The translations under genes and the position numbers were made by a program. From Ruegeria sp. HKCCD4315 (GTDB taxonomy: Bacteria; Pseudomonadota; Alphaproteobacteria; Rhodobacterales; Rhodobacteraceae), in NCBI RefSeq assembly GCF_013112245.1, contig NZ_WVRN01000001.1, positions 351,001-415,000 on the forward strand: a stretch of 64,000 nucleotides of DNA, written 5' to 3'. The notes beneath the pieces were generated by a model. That model did no database searches and was not told where the DNA came from. It saw only the letters and a list, made by a program, of their open reading frames with translations. Shown here piece after piece: positions 46,595 to 54,970 of the stretch (the stretch's first letter is position 1; each line of letters opens with the position of its first letter).

Positions 46595-46789
46595 ATGCCT
46601 GTTCTTCTGCTTCTGCTGGCGGCCGGTGTATTCGGCTATTTTGTCTGGCGCGCACGTCATTCTACGCTGACGCGTAATTGTCGGTGGCGCCAGGACAAAA
46701 GCCATGGCGTCTGGCGGTGCAGCTTCTGCGGCGCTGAAATCACTTCTCAGGACCAGCCTTTGCAGTGTTTGAGGGCGCGCGACAATTAA
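46595..46789 (+). CDS. small membrane protein with CxxC
   Basis: 64 residues. One N-terminal membrane segment MPVLLLLLAAGVFGYFVWRAR, then RNCRWRQDKSHGVWRCSFCGAEI with Cys pairs (Cys28, Cys42, Cys45, Cys58) that could bind zinc or be redox active. Start ATG 46595 is preceded by CAAGGCA. No named family. Confidence 0.6.
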   Translation: MPVLLLLLAAGVFGYFVWRARHSTLTRNCRWRQDKSHGVWRCSFCGAEITSQDQPLQCLRARDN

Positions 46790-46833
46790 TTATCTGCTTT
46801 TCGCAGGCAGAGTTATGCGCCAGTCTGCATCGC

Positions 46834-47697
46834 ATGACACGTTCTGAACGCCCTATCCCTGTTCCCGAAGATGCTGAGGCGCGTCGCGCGCTGGCCCCCG
46901 TAATCTGTTACCCGAACGACGCGTTACCGCGACCTGATGTGTCGTGGATGCGAACCCTGCGCCAAGACGCAGTCAAAACGGATGAGGTTCTGGTTCCCCC
47001 GCGCGATGCGCGCTGTTTTGAGGTGCCGGCAGGGCACTTTTTTCGAATTACGTCCGTCGAAGGCCCACAGGTCGGTGATTTGAACATATGGAATCGCAAT
47101 GACCTGTCCGAGCGTTTCTATTCAGGTAAAACCCGCGCCTTGCATGGAACGCATCTGACCACCGGAGAACAGATGTGGTCCAGTTTTCCCCATCTGCGCC
47201 CCATGGCCACGATCATTGAGGACACGCTGGAATGGTACGGGATCGATGCCTTCGGCGGGTCGGTCCATGACGTTATCGGTACGCGGTGCGATCCGTATAC
47301 GGGCAATCTGTTGTCGGGTGCGCAATACCACCACTGCTGCCATTCAAACCTGACCCGCGCGCTTGCAGACCATCTGGATCTTCCGCTGGCCGAGGCCGAA
47401 CTTGCAGTGCATGACGTACTGAACGTCTTTATGTGCACCGGGTTTACGCGCGATACAGGTCAGTACTTTATGAAAGCCTCACCCGTGCGCCCGGGTGATT
47501 ATCTTGAGTTCTTTGCCGAGATTGATCTGCTCGGCAATCTGAGTGCTTGCCCGGGCGGGGATTGTTCGTCCGAGCATTCCTCGGACACAGCTGCTTGTTT
47601 CCCGCTGCTGGTCGAAACATTCGCGCCGGCTGAAGGTGATTTGAAGGGATGGCAAAGCCCGGCGCGCAATGAATATGATGGCACGCACGGGCGATAA
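46834..47697 (+). CDS. DUF1989 family (urea carboxylase-associated type) protein
   Basis: 287 residues. FEVPAGHFFRITSVEGPQVGDLNIWN, then ARALHGTHLTTGEQMWSSFPHLRPM and HHCCHSNLTRAL are DUF1989 hallmarks; the family includes proteins next to urea carboxylase and others of unknown role. A His/Cys-rich GTRCDPYTGNLLSGAQYHHCCHSN may bind metal. ATG 46834 chosen since the family conserved part starts about 70 residues later; an extension to 46765 is possible. Confidence 0.82.
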   Translation: MTRSERPIPVPEDAEARRALAPVICYPNDALPRPDVSWMRTLRQDAVKTDEVLVPPRDARCFEVPAGHFFRITSVEGPQVGDLNIWNRNDLSERFYSGKTRALHGTHLTTGEQMWSSFPHLRPMATIIEDTLEWYGIDAFGGSVHDVIGTRCDPYTGNLLSGAQYHHCCHSNLTRALADHLDLPLAEAELAVHDVLNVFMCTGFTRDTGQYFMKASPVRPGDYLEFFAEIDLLGNLSACPGGDCSSEHSSDTAACFPLLVETFAPAEGDLKGWQSPARNEYDGTHGR

Positions 47698-47730
47698 AAC
47701 TGTCAGGCACCGAGTGGTGCCTGCCTATTG

Positions 47731-48441
47731 TCAGGTGTTCGGGAAAGCCGCCTGAAGGGCGATTTCCACCATGTCACCAAAGCTGCGCTCGCGTTCAGAC
47801 GACGGCAGAGCTTCTCCGGTCAAAAGGTGATCGGAAACAGTGAGTACGGCCAATGCCCGGCATTTGTGGCGTGCCGCCAGAATGTACAGCTCTGCAGCTT
47901 CCATTTCGACGCCCAGAATGCCGTGACGCACCATCTGCTCGTTCAGATCCGGGCGCTCGTCATAAAAGACGTCGGAGGAGTATATCCCGCCAACATGCGT
48001 CGGTGTTCCTTTGGCCGCTGCCGCTGCTGCCGCCGCCTGCAACAAACCCCAGTCGGCGCAGGGCGCAAAGTTCAGCTCTTTCATGATGCCCCGCGAAGGG
48101 GTGCTGAGCGTAGTTGATGTCATTGCCAGAATGACATCACGCACTTTAACGCTGTCCTGCATGCCGCCACATGAGCCGATACGGATCAGAGTTTTAGCAT
48201 CGTAATCGCGGATCAGTTCATTCACGTAAATGGAAAGAGAGGGCATCCCCATACCACTGCCCTGAATAGTAACAGGGTTTCCTTTCCATTTTCCGGTAAA
48301 GCCAAGCATTCCACGAACGTCATTGACCTGCTTTATATCTGTCAAAAACGTTTCAGCAGCCCATTTGGCCCGATAAGGATCTCCGGGCAAAAGAACCGTT
48401 TCTGCGATTTCGCCTTTTTCAGCGCCAATGTGAATGGTCAT
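47731..48441 (-). CDS. deoD: purine nucleoside phosphorylase, DeoD type
   Basis: 236 residues, PNP/UDP family 1, the usual length. Phosphate-binding [37 protein letters not shown] and the catalytic [15 protein letters not shown] with Asp near the end. Phosphorolysis of purine nucleosides for salvage, cytosolic. It is convergent with the DUF1989 gene and divergent from nothing; it follows the H-NS-like gene by 18 bases. Confidence 0.95.
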   Translation of the reverse strand: MTIHIGAEKGEIAETVLLPGDPYRAKWAAETFLTDIKQVNDVRGMLGFTGKWKGNPVTIQGSGMGMPSLSIYVNELIRDYDAKTLIRIGSCGGMQDSVKVRDVILAMTSTTLSTPSRGIMKELNFAPCADWGLLQAAAAAAAAKGTPTHVGGIYSSDVFYDERPDLNEQMVRHGILGVEMEAAELYILAARHKCRALAVLTVSDHLLTGEALPSSERERSFGDMVEIALQAAFPNT

Positions 48442-48459
48442 TTGTTCAATTTACCTTGA

Positions 48460-48777
48460 TCAAATTTCCAGTTCGGAAATATCCGCACCAGCTTTTAAGG
48501 CGTCATGCACCCATTGAGGTTTGCGGCCGCGCCCCGTCCAGGTCTGTTCCGGGTTCGACGGGTTGCGATACTTTGCTTTGGTTTTAGGCGTTTTTCCGCC
48601 ACGTGGCGCATCGCTGGACAATTCAGACAACGAAAAACCGAACTCTGCTGCGGCTTTTTCTGCCGCTTTCAAAGCCTCTTGCCGTTCGCGTTTTTCGGCG
48701 CTGACAAGCGCTTTTTCTATTTCATCACGTAAAGATAACAGTTCTTTTCGCGACATTTGTTCCAGATTGATCCCCAT
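48460..48777 (-). CDS. H-NS family histone-like DNA-binding protein
   Basis: 105 residues. N-terminal helix for oligomerisation (RKELLSLRDEIEKALVSAEKRERQEALKAAEK), flexible linker, and C-terminal DNA-binding KYRNPSNPEQTWTGRGRKPQWVHDAL, where the TGRGRKPQW loop is the AT-rich minor-groove motif. In Rhodobacterales, related proteins (HvrA-like) regulate photosynthesis or silence foreign DNA. AGAGGA precedes ATG 48777. Followed closely by deoD. Confidence 0.92.
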   Translation of the reverse strand: MGINLEQMSRKELLSLRDEIEKALVSAEKRERQEALKAAEKAAAEFGFSLSELSSDAPRGGKTPKTKAKYRNPSNPEQTWTGRGRKPQWVHDALKAGADISELEI

Positions 48778-48787
48778 CAGTCCTCTC

Positions 48788-48830
48788 CGATTGAATTAAA
48801 ATACGGTGCGTATTGGCGTGCACCGTATTT
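48788..48830 (-). terminator. hairpin with 11-base arms after ecm, ahead of the H-NS-like gene
   Basis: AAATACGGTGC (48799-48809), 10 bases, GCACCGTATTT (48820-48830), perfect arms. Read on the minus strand it is followed by TTTTAATT, so it looks like the ecm terminator. It also lies 22 bases before the H-NS-like start and could double as an operator. Confidence 0.65.
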
Positions 48831-48901
48831 CCAAAAACAGGATTATTCCATCCCAAAGATTTAAAGGACAGAAACGGGGAAAAAAGAAGTAAACGCCTCA
48901 A

Positions 48902-50869
48902 TTATTCAGCGGCAAGCGTCTTGGGGTCTGCCAAAACAACAATATCGCCCATAATTGCGTTCAATTCAAAGTTCTTAGGGGTGTAAACCTTGGCTACCCC
49001 CATGGCTTTCAATTTTTCGGCATCTTCGTCGGGAATAATCCCGCCGACAACAACCGGAATATGGGACAGCCCTTCTTTTTGCAGGCGTGACAATACCTCT
49101 TCGACCAGCGGCAGGTGGCTGCCGGACAGGATGGACAGGCCGATCACATGCGCGTCGTCTTCGCGCGCGGCGTCCACGATTTCCTCCGGGGTCAGGCGGA
49201 TGCCCTCATAGCTGATGTCCATACCGCAATCTCGCGCACGGAAGGCGATCTGTTCGGCCCCGTTGGAATGGCCATCCAATCCGGGTTTGCCGACCAGGAA
49301 CTTGAGACGACGACCCAGTTTGTCACTGACCGCGTCGACCGCAGCGCGCAGATCGTCCAACCCTTCGGTTTTGTTTGAAACCGAGCCTGAAACGCCCGTT
49401 GGACCGCGATAGGTGCCATAGACCTTGCGCATCTCTTCCGCCCATTCGCCTGTGGTGACACCTGCTTTGGCCGCAGCGATCGAAGGTTCCATCACGTTGG
49501 CTCCGGTCTGCGCTGCTTCGCGCAAGGCTGCCAAGGCTGCCGTGACTGCTGCGTCGTCGCGTTCTTCACGCCATTGGCTCAGGCGGTCGATCTGTTCTTG
49601 TTCAACCGCAGGATCGACAACCATGATGCCGCCATCTTCGGTCTGCAAAGGTGAGGCCTCACCTTCAATCCATTTGTTCACACCAACAACAACGGTTTCG
49701 TTCCGTTCGATCCGGTTCAACCGGTCTGCGTTCGAGTCTACGAGGCGGGATTTCATGTACTCGATGGAAGCTACCGCTCCACCCATCGAGTCCAGGTTTG
49801 CCAACTCGGCCCGCGCACCTGTTTTCAGGTCTTCAACTTTGGCATCGACGGCGGGGTTGCCATCGAACAAATCGTCGAATTCCAGCAAGTCGGTCTCATA
49901 TGCCAGAATCTGCTGCATCCGCATCGACCATTGCTGATCCCAGGGGCGCGGCAGGCCAAGAGCCTCGTTCCACGCGGGCAACTGCACCGCACGGGCGCGC
50001 GCGTTTTTCGACAGCGTCACGGCCAGCATCTCGATCAGGATGCGATAGACGTTGTTTTCTGGCTGCTGTTCCGTCAGACCCAACGAGTTCACCTGCACGC
50101 CATAGCGGAATCGGCGGAATTTGGGGTTCTCGACACCATAGCGTTGTTGCAGAATCTCGTCCCAAAGATCCACAAAGGCGCGCATCTTGCACATTTCGGT
50201 AACAAAACGGATACCCGCGTTTACGAAAAACGAAATCCGACCGCACAGCGCTGGAAAATCTTCTGCCGGTACGCGCGGGCGCAGTTCGTCCAACACGGCG
50301 ATGGCAGTGGCCAACGCATAGGCCAGTTCCTGTTCCGGTGTCGCGCCAGCTTCCTGCAGGTGGTACGAGCACACGTTCATCGGGTTCCACTTGGGAACGT
50401 TGGTATAGCAATACTCGGCCACGTCCGCGATCATCTTGAGCGACGGTTTGGGCGGGCAAACATAGGTGCCTCGGCTCAGATATTCCTTGATCAGGTCATT
50501 CTGAACCGTGCCCTGCAATTTCGACACGTCTGCGCCTTGCTCTTCCGCGACAGCGATATAAAGCGCCAAAAGCCATGGGGCAGTGGCGTTGATCGTCATC
50601 GAGGTGTTCATCTGCTCAAGCGGGATTTGGTCGAACAGAACCCGCATGTCGCCCAGATGACAAACCGGCACACCAACCTTGCCGACTTCACCGCGCGCCA
50701 AGGTGTGGTCGCTGTCATAGCCCGTTTGCGTCGGCAGATCGAAGGCCACGGACAGACCGGTTTGCCCTTTCGCCAGGTTCCCCCGGTAAAGCGCGTTCGA
50801 GGCTTTGGCCGTGGAATGACCGGCATAGGTTCGGATGAGCCAGGGGCGATCTTTCTGCGTCTGCGTCAT
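48902..50869 (-). CDS. ecm: ethylmalonyl-CoA mutase
   Basis: 655 residues, single-polypeptide B12-dependent mutase. N-terminal part PWLIRTYAGHSTAKASNALYRGNLAKG and SVAFDLPTQTGYDSDH; C-terminal cobalamin domain with LVGKPGLDGHSNGAEQIA (the DxHxxG motif). It isomerises ethylmalonyl-CoA to methylsuccinyl-CoA in the ethylmalonyl-CoA pathway. ATG 50869 is chosen (MTQTQKDRPWLIRTYAG start); an in-frame extension to 50962 is not supported. Divergent from the acyltransferase gene, with the EMC motif between. Confidence 0.95.
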   Translation of the reverse strand: MTQTQKDRPWLIRTYAGHSTAKASNALYRGNLAKGQTGLSVAFDLPTQTGYDSDHTLARGEVGKVGVPVCHLGDMRVLFDQIPLEQMNTSMTINATAPWLLALYIAVAEEQGADVSKLQGTVQNDLIKEYLSRGTYVCPPKPSLKMIADVAEYCYTNVPKWNPMNVCSYHLQEAGATPEQELAYALATAIAVLDELRPRVPAEDFPALCGRISFFVNAGIRFVTEMCKMRAFVDLWDEILQQRYGVENPKFRRFRYGVQVNSLGLTEQQPENNVYRILIEMLAVTLSKNARARAVQLPAWNEALGLPRPWDQQWSMRMQQILAYETDLLEFDDLFDGNPAVDAKVEDLKTGARAELANLDSMGGAVASIEYMKSRLVDSNADRLNRIERNETVVVGVNKWIEGEASPLQTEDGGIMVVDPAVEQEQIDRLSQWREERDDAAVTAALAALREAAQTGANVMEPSIAAAKAGVTTGEWAEEMRKVYGTYRGPTGVSGSVSNKTEGLDDLRAAVDAVSDKLGRRLKFLVGKPGLDGHSNGAEQIAFRARDCGMDISYEGIRLTPEEIVDAAREDDAHVIGLSILSGSHLPLVEEVLSRLQKEGLSHIPVVVGGIIPDEDAEKLKAMGVAKVYTPKNFELNAIMGDIVVLADPKTLAAE

Positions 50870-50948
50870 AGCGGGGCCTCGTGCTTCGGTGGGCAATAAA
50901 ATTACGTCTTGAGGTTCTAAAGCGCAATTTTCGGGATATGTCAATTCG

Positions 50949-50961
50949 CTGCGTTGCGGCA
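50949..50961. promoter_or_regulatory. EMC motif upstream of ecm
   Basis: CTGCGTTGCGGCA, 80 bases before the ecm start and 53 bases before the divergent acyltransferase start. Identical to the copy before ccr. Confidence 0.5.
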
Positions 50962-51013
50962 TCCTTCAATTGTTCAGATTGTGGGCAGTTGCGATTGGTG
51001 GCAATGTGCCGCC

Positions 51014-52378
51014 ATGACGCAAACCGTGGAACTTCCGCTTTGGCTTTTCCTGCTGATCGTGGTCTTTGCCATGGTCACTTTTGCTTCGCATTTCCTGTTC
51101 CCTTCGGTGCGCTGGTTCTTCCGCCGCAGGTTGGAACGTGCCGTTTCGCGCCTGAATCAAAGGCTTCAACGTCCTATCCAGCCGTTTAAGCTGGCGCGGC
51201 GACACGACATGATTCAGCAGTTGATTTACGACCCTCAGGTCGGGCGTGCGGTTCAACAACATGCGCAGGACGAAGGCATTCCCGAGGCCGTCGCTTTTGA
51301 AAAAGCCCGTCGCTACGCGCGCGAGATTGTTCCGTCGTTTTCCGCTTTTGCCTATTTCAGCTTTGCCATTCGTCTCGCCCGTCTGTTGAGCAATACGTTT
51401 TACGAAGTCCGACTCAGCCATCAAGACGAGGCTGCGATAAAGAACATCGATCCGGACGCAACCGTGGTTTTTGTGATGAACCATCGCAGCAATATGGACT
51501 ATGTGCTTGTGACCTATCTGGCGGCACAGCAATCGGCCTTGTCGTATGCGGTTGGAGAATGGGCGCGCGTTTGGCCGCTAAGCCGTTTGATTCGCGCGAT
51601 GGGGGCGTACTTTATTCGGCGCAAATCAGGCAGCGAGCTCTATCGGCAAGTGCTGTCCTGCTATGTGCGCCATGCGACCGAAGCTGGTGTGACGCAAGCC
51701 ATGTTTCCGGAAGGCGGCTTAAGCCTGACCGGCGCACTGGGTCGCCCAAAGTTGGGTTTGCTGAAATACATTATGGATGGAACCTCGCCTGACGGGCGTG
51801 ATGTGGTTTTTGTCCCCGTCGCACTGAACTATGACCGGGTGCTTGAAGATACCATCCTGACCCGCGCTGCCTTGGGGTCAGAGCGCCGGTTTCGCGCTCG
51901 GATCGGCGTGATCTCGCGCTGGATACTCAAGCAGCTCTGGCGGCGTCTGATCGGGCGGTACAAGCGATTTGGCGTCGCCTCTGTGCGATATGGAGTTCCG
52001 ATTTCGCTGAAGGAATTCCGCGCTGTCAGCGATGACGATGTCATGACGGATTTGGCCCGAGAACTGATGCAACGCATCGGGCAGGCGATCCCGCTGGTTC
52101 CAGCCCCTGCGGCTTGCCGGTTGTTGCAACAGAACGGATCTTTGCCTGAAGAGGCCGTTCGATCCCAAATACTGTCTATGTTGGCCGAAGACGGCCACAC
52201 GTCGGATCAAGACGGAGCGGCTGTGGATAACGCCGTGAATCAGTTGGTCGAGCGCAGGATCTTAAGCCGCCAGGGGGACAATCTGACCCTTTCAGGTCAA
52301 CGTGAGGATCTGTTGGGCTATTATGCAGCTTCTGTGCCAATCAACAGGAAATCCGATAATACTGCGGCTGCAAAATAA
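51014..52378 (+). CDS. glycerol-3-phosphate acyltransferase-like membrane protein
   Basis: 454 residues. N-terminal membrane anchor (LWLFLLIVVFAMVTFASHFLF), then PlsB-type acyltransferase: motif I MNHRSNMDY with catalytic His and Asp, FIRRKSGS (motif II) and FPEGGLSLTG (motif III). A first-step phospholipid acyltransferase is likely, matching ccr-ecm flanking in Rhodobacter. ATG 51014 is the first in frame after the upstream region; an alternative GTG start exists at 50954. Between ecm and ccr, divergent from ecm. Confidence 0.85.
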   Translation: MTQTVELPLWLFLLIVVFAMVTFASHFLFPSVRWFFRRRLERAVSRLNQRLQRPIQPFKLARRHDMIQQLIYDPQVGRAVQQHAQDEGIPEAVAFEKARRYAREIVPSFSAFAYFSFAIRLARLLSNTFYEVRLSHQDEAAIKNIDPDATVVFVMNHRSNMDYVLVTYLAAQQSALSYAVGEWARVWPLSRLIRAMGAYFIRRKSGSELYRQVLSCYVRHATEAGVTQAMFPEGGLSLTGALGRPKLGLLKYIMDGTSPDGRDVVFVPVALNYDRVLEDTILTRAALGSERRFRARIGVISRWILKQLWRRLIGRYKRFGVASVRYGVPISLKEFRAVSDDDVMTDLARELMQRIGQAIPLVPAPAACRLLQQNGSLPEEAVRSQILSMLAEDGHTSDQDGAAVDNAVNQLVERRILSRQGDNLTLSGQREDLLGYYAASVPINRKSDNTAAAK

Positions 52379-52476
52379 CTTTCTGCATCCGCTGGGTCAT
52401 AAAATTACAAATCAAGGCCGAAAACGGTTGCAATATTACTTGGCGGCCAATATTCCAGTCTGTGAAGCGCGCGATT

Positions 52477-52489
52477 CTGCGTTGCGGCA
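52477..52489 (+). promoter_or_regulatory. EMC motif upstream of ccr
   Basis: CTGCGTTGCGGCA, 26 bases before the ccr start codon, inside the likely leader. The core TTGC-G-GCAA is a small palindrome. Confidence 0.5.
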
Positions 52490-52515
52490 ATAGTATTGAG
52501 AAAAAGGAGGCCAGC

Positions 52516-53799
52516 ATGGCTTTGGACACCGAAAGCGGTATCGCGTCGTACGAGGCACCCGAAAAGGACCTCTATGAAATGGGTGAGATCCCTCCGATGG
52601 GATTTGTCCCCAAGCAGATGTATGCCTGGGCCATCCGCAAGGAACGCCACGGCGAGCCGAATACTGCAATGCAGCAGGAAGTGGTCGACGTGCCCGAACT
52701 GGACAGCAACGAGGTGCTGGTTCTGGTGATGGCGGCAGGCGTCAACTACAACGGCGTCTGGGCCGCTCTGGGGCAGCCGATCAGCCCATTTGATGGCCAC
52801 AAAGCCCCTTATCATATCGCCGGTTCGGATGCGTCAGGCATTGTCTGGGCCGTCGGCGACAAGGTGAAGCGGTGGAAAGTGGGTGATGAAGTCGTTATCC
52901 ACTGCAACCAGGACGATGGCGACGACGAGGAATGCAACGGTGGTGATCCGATGTACTCTCCCAGCCAGCGAATCTGGGGCTATGAGACGCCGGACGGGTC
53001 GTTCAGCCAGTTCACTCGCGTTCAGGCGCAGCAGTTGATGCCGCGCCCCAAGCACCTGACCTGGGAAGAAGCAGCATGCTACACCCTGACTCTGGCGACC
53101 GCTTACCGGATGCTTTTTGGCCATGAGCCGCATGATCTGAAACCGGGCCAGAACGTTCTGGTTTGGGGTGCGTCGGGTGGTTTGGGGTCCTATGCGATCC
53201 AGCTGATCAACACGGCCGGTGCAAATGCGATTGGCGTGATTTCGGACGAAAGCAAGCGCGACTTCGTCATGGGCTTGGGTGCCAAGGGTGTTCTGAACCG
53301 CAAGGACTTCAACTGCTGGGGTCAATTGCCCACGGTGAACACGCCGGAATATGCCGAATGGTTCAAAGAGGCCCGCAAGTTTGGCAAGGCGATCTGGGAC
53401 ATCACCGGCAAAGGCAACAATGTGGATATGGTGTTTGAACACCCCGGTGAAAGCACGTTCCCGGTTTCGACCTTTGTTGTCAAAAAGGGCGGTATGGTCG
53501 TGATCTGCGCCGGCACTACCGGCTTCAACTGTACCTTCGACGTGCGCTATATGTGGATGCATCAAAAGCGCCTGCAAGGGTCGCACTTTGCGCATCTCAA
53601 ACAGGCGGCTGCCGCAAACAAGCTGATGGTAGAACGTCGCCTGGATCCCTGCATGTCAGAAGTGTTCACCTGGAACGATCTGCCCGAGGCGCACATGAAG
53701 ATGCTGCGGAACGAACATAAGCCGGGCAACATGTCTGTCCTTGTGCAGGCACCCCGCACTGGCTTGCGCACCCTGGAAGAAGTTCTCGACGCAGATTGA
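52516..53799 (+). CDS. ccr: crotonyl-CoA carboxylase/reductase
   Basis: 427 residues, MDR superfamily. Signature KDLYEMGEIPPMGFVPKQMY, the NADPH-binding WGASGGLGSYAIQL, and FDVRYMWMHQKRLQGSHFAHL typical of Ccr. It reductively carboxylates crotonyl-CoA to ethylmalonyl-CoA, the key step of the ethylmalonyl-CoA pathway. ATG 52516 has AAAGGAGG eight bases upstream. Confidence 0.97.
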   Translation: MALDTESGIASYEAPEKDLYEMGEIPPMGFVPKQMYAWAIRKERHGEPNTAMQQEVVDVPELDSNEVLVLVMAAGVNYNGVWAALGQPISPFDGHKAPYHIAGSDASGIVWAVGDKVKRWKVGDEVVIHCNQDDGDDEECNGGDPMYSPSQRIWGYETPDGSFSQFTRVQAQQLMPRPKHLTWEEAACYTLTLATAYRMLFGHEPHDLKPGQNVLVWGASGGLGSYAIQLINTAGANAIGVISDESKRDFVMGLGAKGVLNRKDFNCWGQLPTVNTPEYAEWFKEARKFGKAIWDITGKGNNVDMVFEHPGESTFPVSTFVVKKGGMVVICAGTTGFNCTFDVRYMWMHQKRLQGSHFAHLKQAAAANKLMVERRLDPCMSEVFTWNDLPEAHMKMLRNEHKPGNMSVLVQAPRTGLRTLEEVLDAD

Positions 53800-53820
53800 T
53801 CCCTCTTTGGGAATGTAGAC

Positions 53821-53870
53821 AAAAAACACCCGCGAATCGCTTGGCCGGTTCGCGGGTGATTTGCGTTTTG
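53821..53870. terminator. hairpin after ccr
   Basis: CACCCGCGAA (53827-53836), 12-base loop, TTCGCGGGTG (53849-53858). On the plus strand it is followed by ATTTGCGTTTTG; on the minus strand by TTTTTTG. Likely terminator of ccr, possibly bidirectional. Confidence 0.65.
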
Positions 53871-53975
53871 ACAGAGCCTTGCGGACTTTCAAACACTTAC
53901 ATTTTCTTCCCCCGCTATTTTTGGGGAGTAGAAACCGGTGAATAGGTCGAAAAAAACTATACATGTTATGGTTGT

Positions 53976-53992
53976 GTTAACGCTTCGTTAAC
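53976..53992. promoter_or_regulatory. CtrA-like box upstream of the quorum-sensing locus
   Basis: GTTAACG-CTT-CGTTAAC, a perfect palindrome that contains TTAA-N7-TTAA, the full CtrA consensus of alphaproteobacteria. It ends 18 bases before the small ORF at 54011. Confidence 0.6.
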
Positions 53993-54010
53993 TGTTTCAG
54001 AGAGACCCTA

Positions 54011-54229
54011 ATGGCGCAGAATGAGTGGATATTGGACGTATTGTCGGACCTCAATGCTTTCGCCGTTGCGAACGGGTTGAGCGCGCTTGCCGAGCAGCTG
54101 GATGACACAAGGCTGATCGCTGCGGCCGAGATTGCGTCCCTGAAGAACGAGGCACGAGCGCCCGCGGATGGGAACGGAAGTCGAATTAGGTCAAATCCTA
54201 CTGGACTTGGAAAACACCAACACGCTTGA
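54011..54229 (+). CDS. small ORF overlapping luxR
   Basis: 72 residues: MAQNEWILDVLSDLNAFAVANGLSALAEQLDDTRLIAAAEIASL, a helix-rich part, then a less ordered Arg/Gly/His tail. The first 50 residues are well-behaved and resemble small proteins before LuxR in roseobacters; ATG 54011 is 18 bases after the CtrA-like box. It overlaps luxR by 62 bases in another frame. Function unknown. Confidence 0.65.
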   Translation: MAQNEWILDVLSDLNAFAVANGLSALAEQLDDTRLIAAAEIASLKNEARAPADGNGSRIRSNPTGLGKHQHA

Positions 54230-54887
54230 AGAGCTCAGCAACGTCGCCGAGCGATTGCGGAGTATTCTTCAGGTTGAACATCTAACCTATCACTGGGTTG
54301 ATGGAGCTGGCGATCAGTACGGTTACACCACGTATTCAGATACCTGGGACGAACGCTACCGAGATAAGAACTACCATCGGATTGATCCGGTTATTCTTGG
54401 GTGTTTCCAAAGATTTCATCCGGTCGACTGGAAATCTCTGGACTGGTCAAGCAGGATCGCAAAATCCTTTCTTCAAGACGCCCGTAACCACGGTGTTGGC
54501 AATCAAGGCTATTCCATTCCGATCCGAGGTCCGAACGGACAGTTTGCCCTATTCACCGTAAACCACAGTTGCGATGATCAGACCTGGCAACGCTTTATTT
54601 CGACCTACGGGCGGGATTTGATTTTGGTTGCGCATTTCATCAACCGCAAAGCGCTTGAGTTCGAAAAAGACAGGCAACCGGATTCCACACGTAATCTGTC
54701 ACCACGGGAAATAGACGCTATTACCCTTTTGGCTTTGGGCTACAGCCGTGCCCAAGTGGCGCATTCGCTGTCGATTTCAGAGCATACGCTGCGGGTCTAT
54801 ATCGAAAGCGCCCGATCGAAATTGGGAGCACATAACACCACGCATGCAATCGCAACCGCGCTCAGCCGAGGATTAATAGTGGTTTAA
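54168..54887 (+). CDS. LuxR-family autoinducer-responsive regulator
   Basis: 239 residues. N-terminal acyl-homoserine lactone-binding domain with WDERYRDKNYHRIDPVI, the conserved W, Y and D residues of the ligand pocket, and GYSIPIRGPNGQFALFT. C-terminal HTH (about 170-235): NLSPREIDAITLLALGYSRAQVAHSLSISEHTLRVYIESARSKL. ATG 54168 lies inside the preceding ORF. It stands next to a luxI gene, hence a quorum-sensing regulator. Ligand unknown. Confidence 0.92.
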   Translation: MGTEVELGQILLDLENTNTLEELSNVAERLRSILQVEHLTYHWVDGAGDQYGYTTYSDTWDERYRDKNYHRIDPVILGCFQRFHPVDWKSLDWSSRIAKSFLQDARNHGVGNQGYSIPIRGPNGQFALFTVNHSCDDQTWQRFISTYGRDLILVAHFINRKALEFEKDRQPDSTRNLSPREIDAITLLALGYSRAQVAHSLSISEHTLRVYIESARSKLGAHNTTHAIATALSRGLIVV

Positions 54888-54970
54888 GACCAGCGCACAC
54901 CCCACACGCAATATTAACCACGACTCTGTACCCCCTTCGTTCCCGCACAGGACGACAAGGGGAACAAGTC

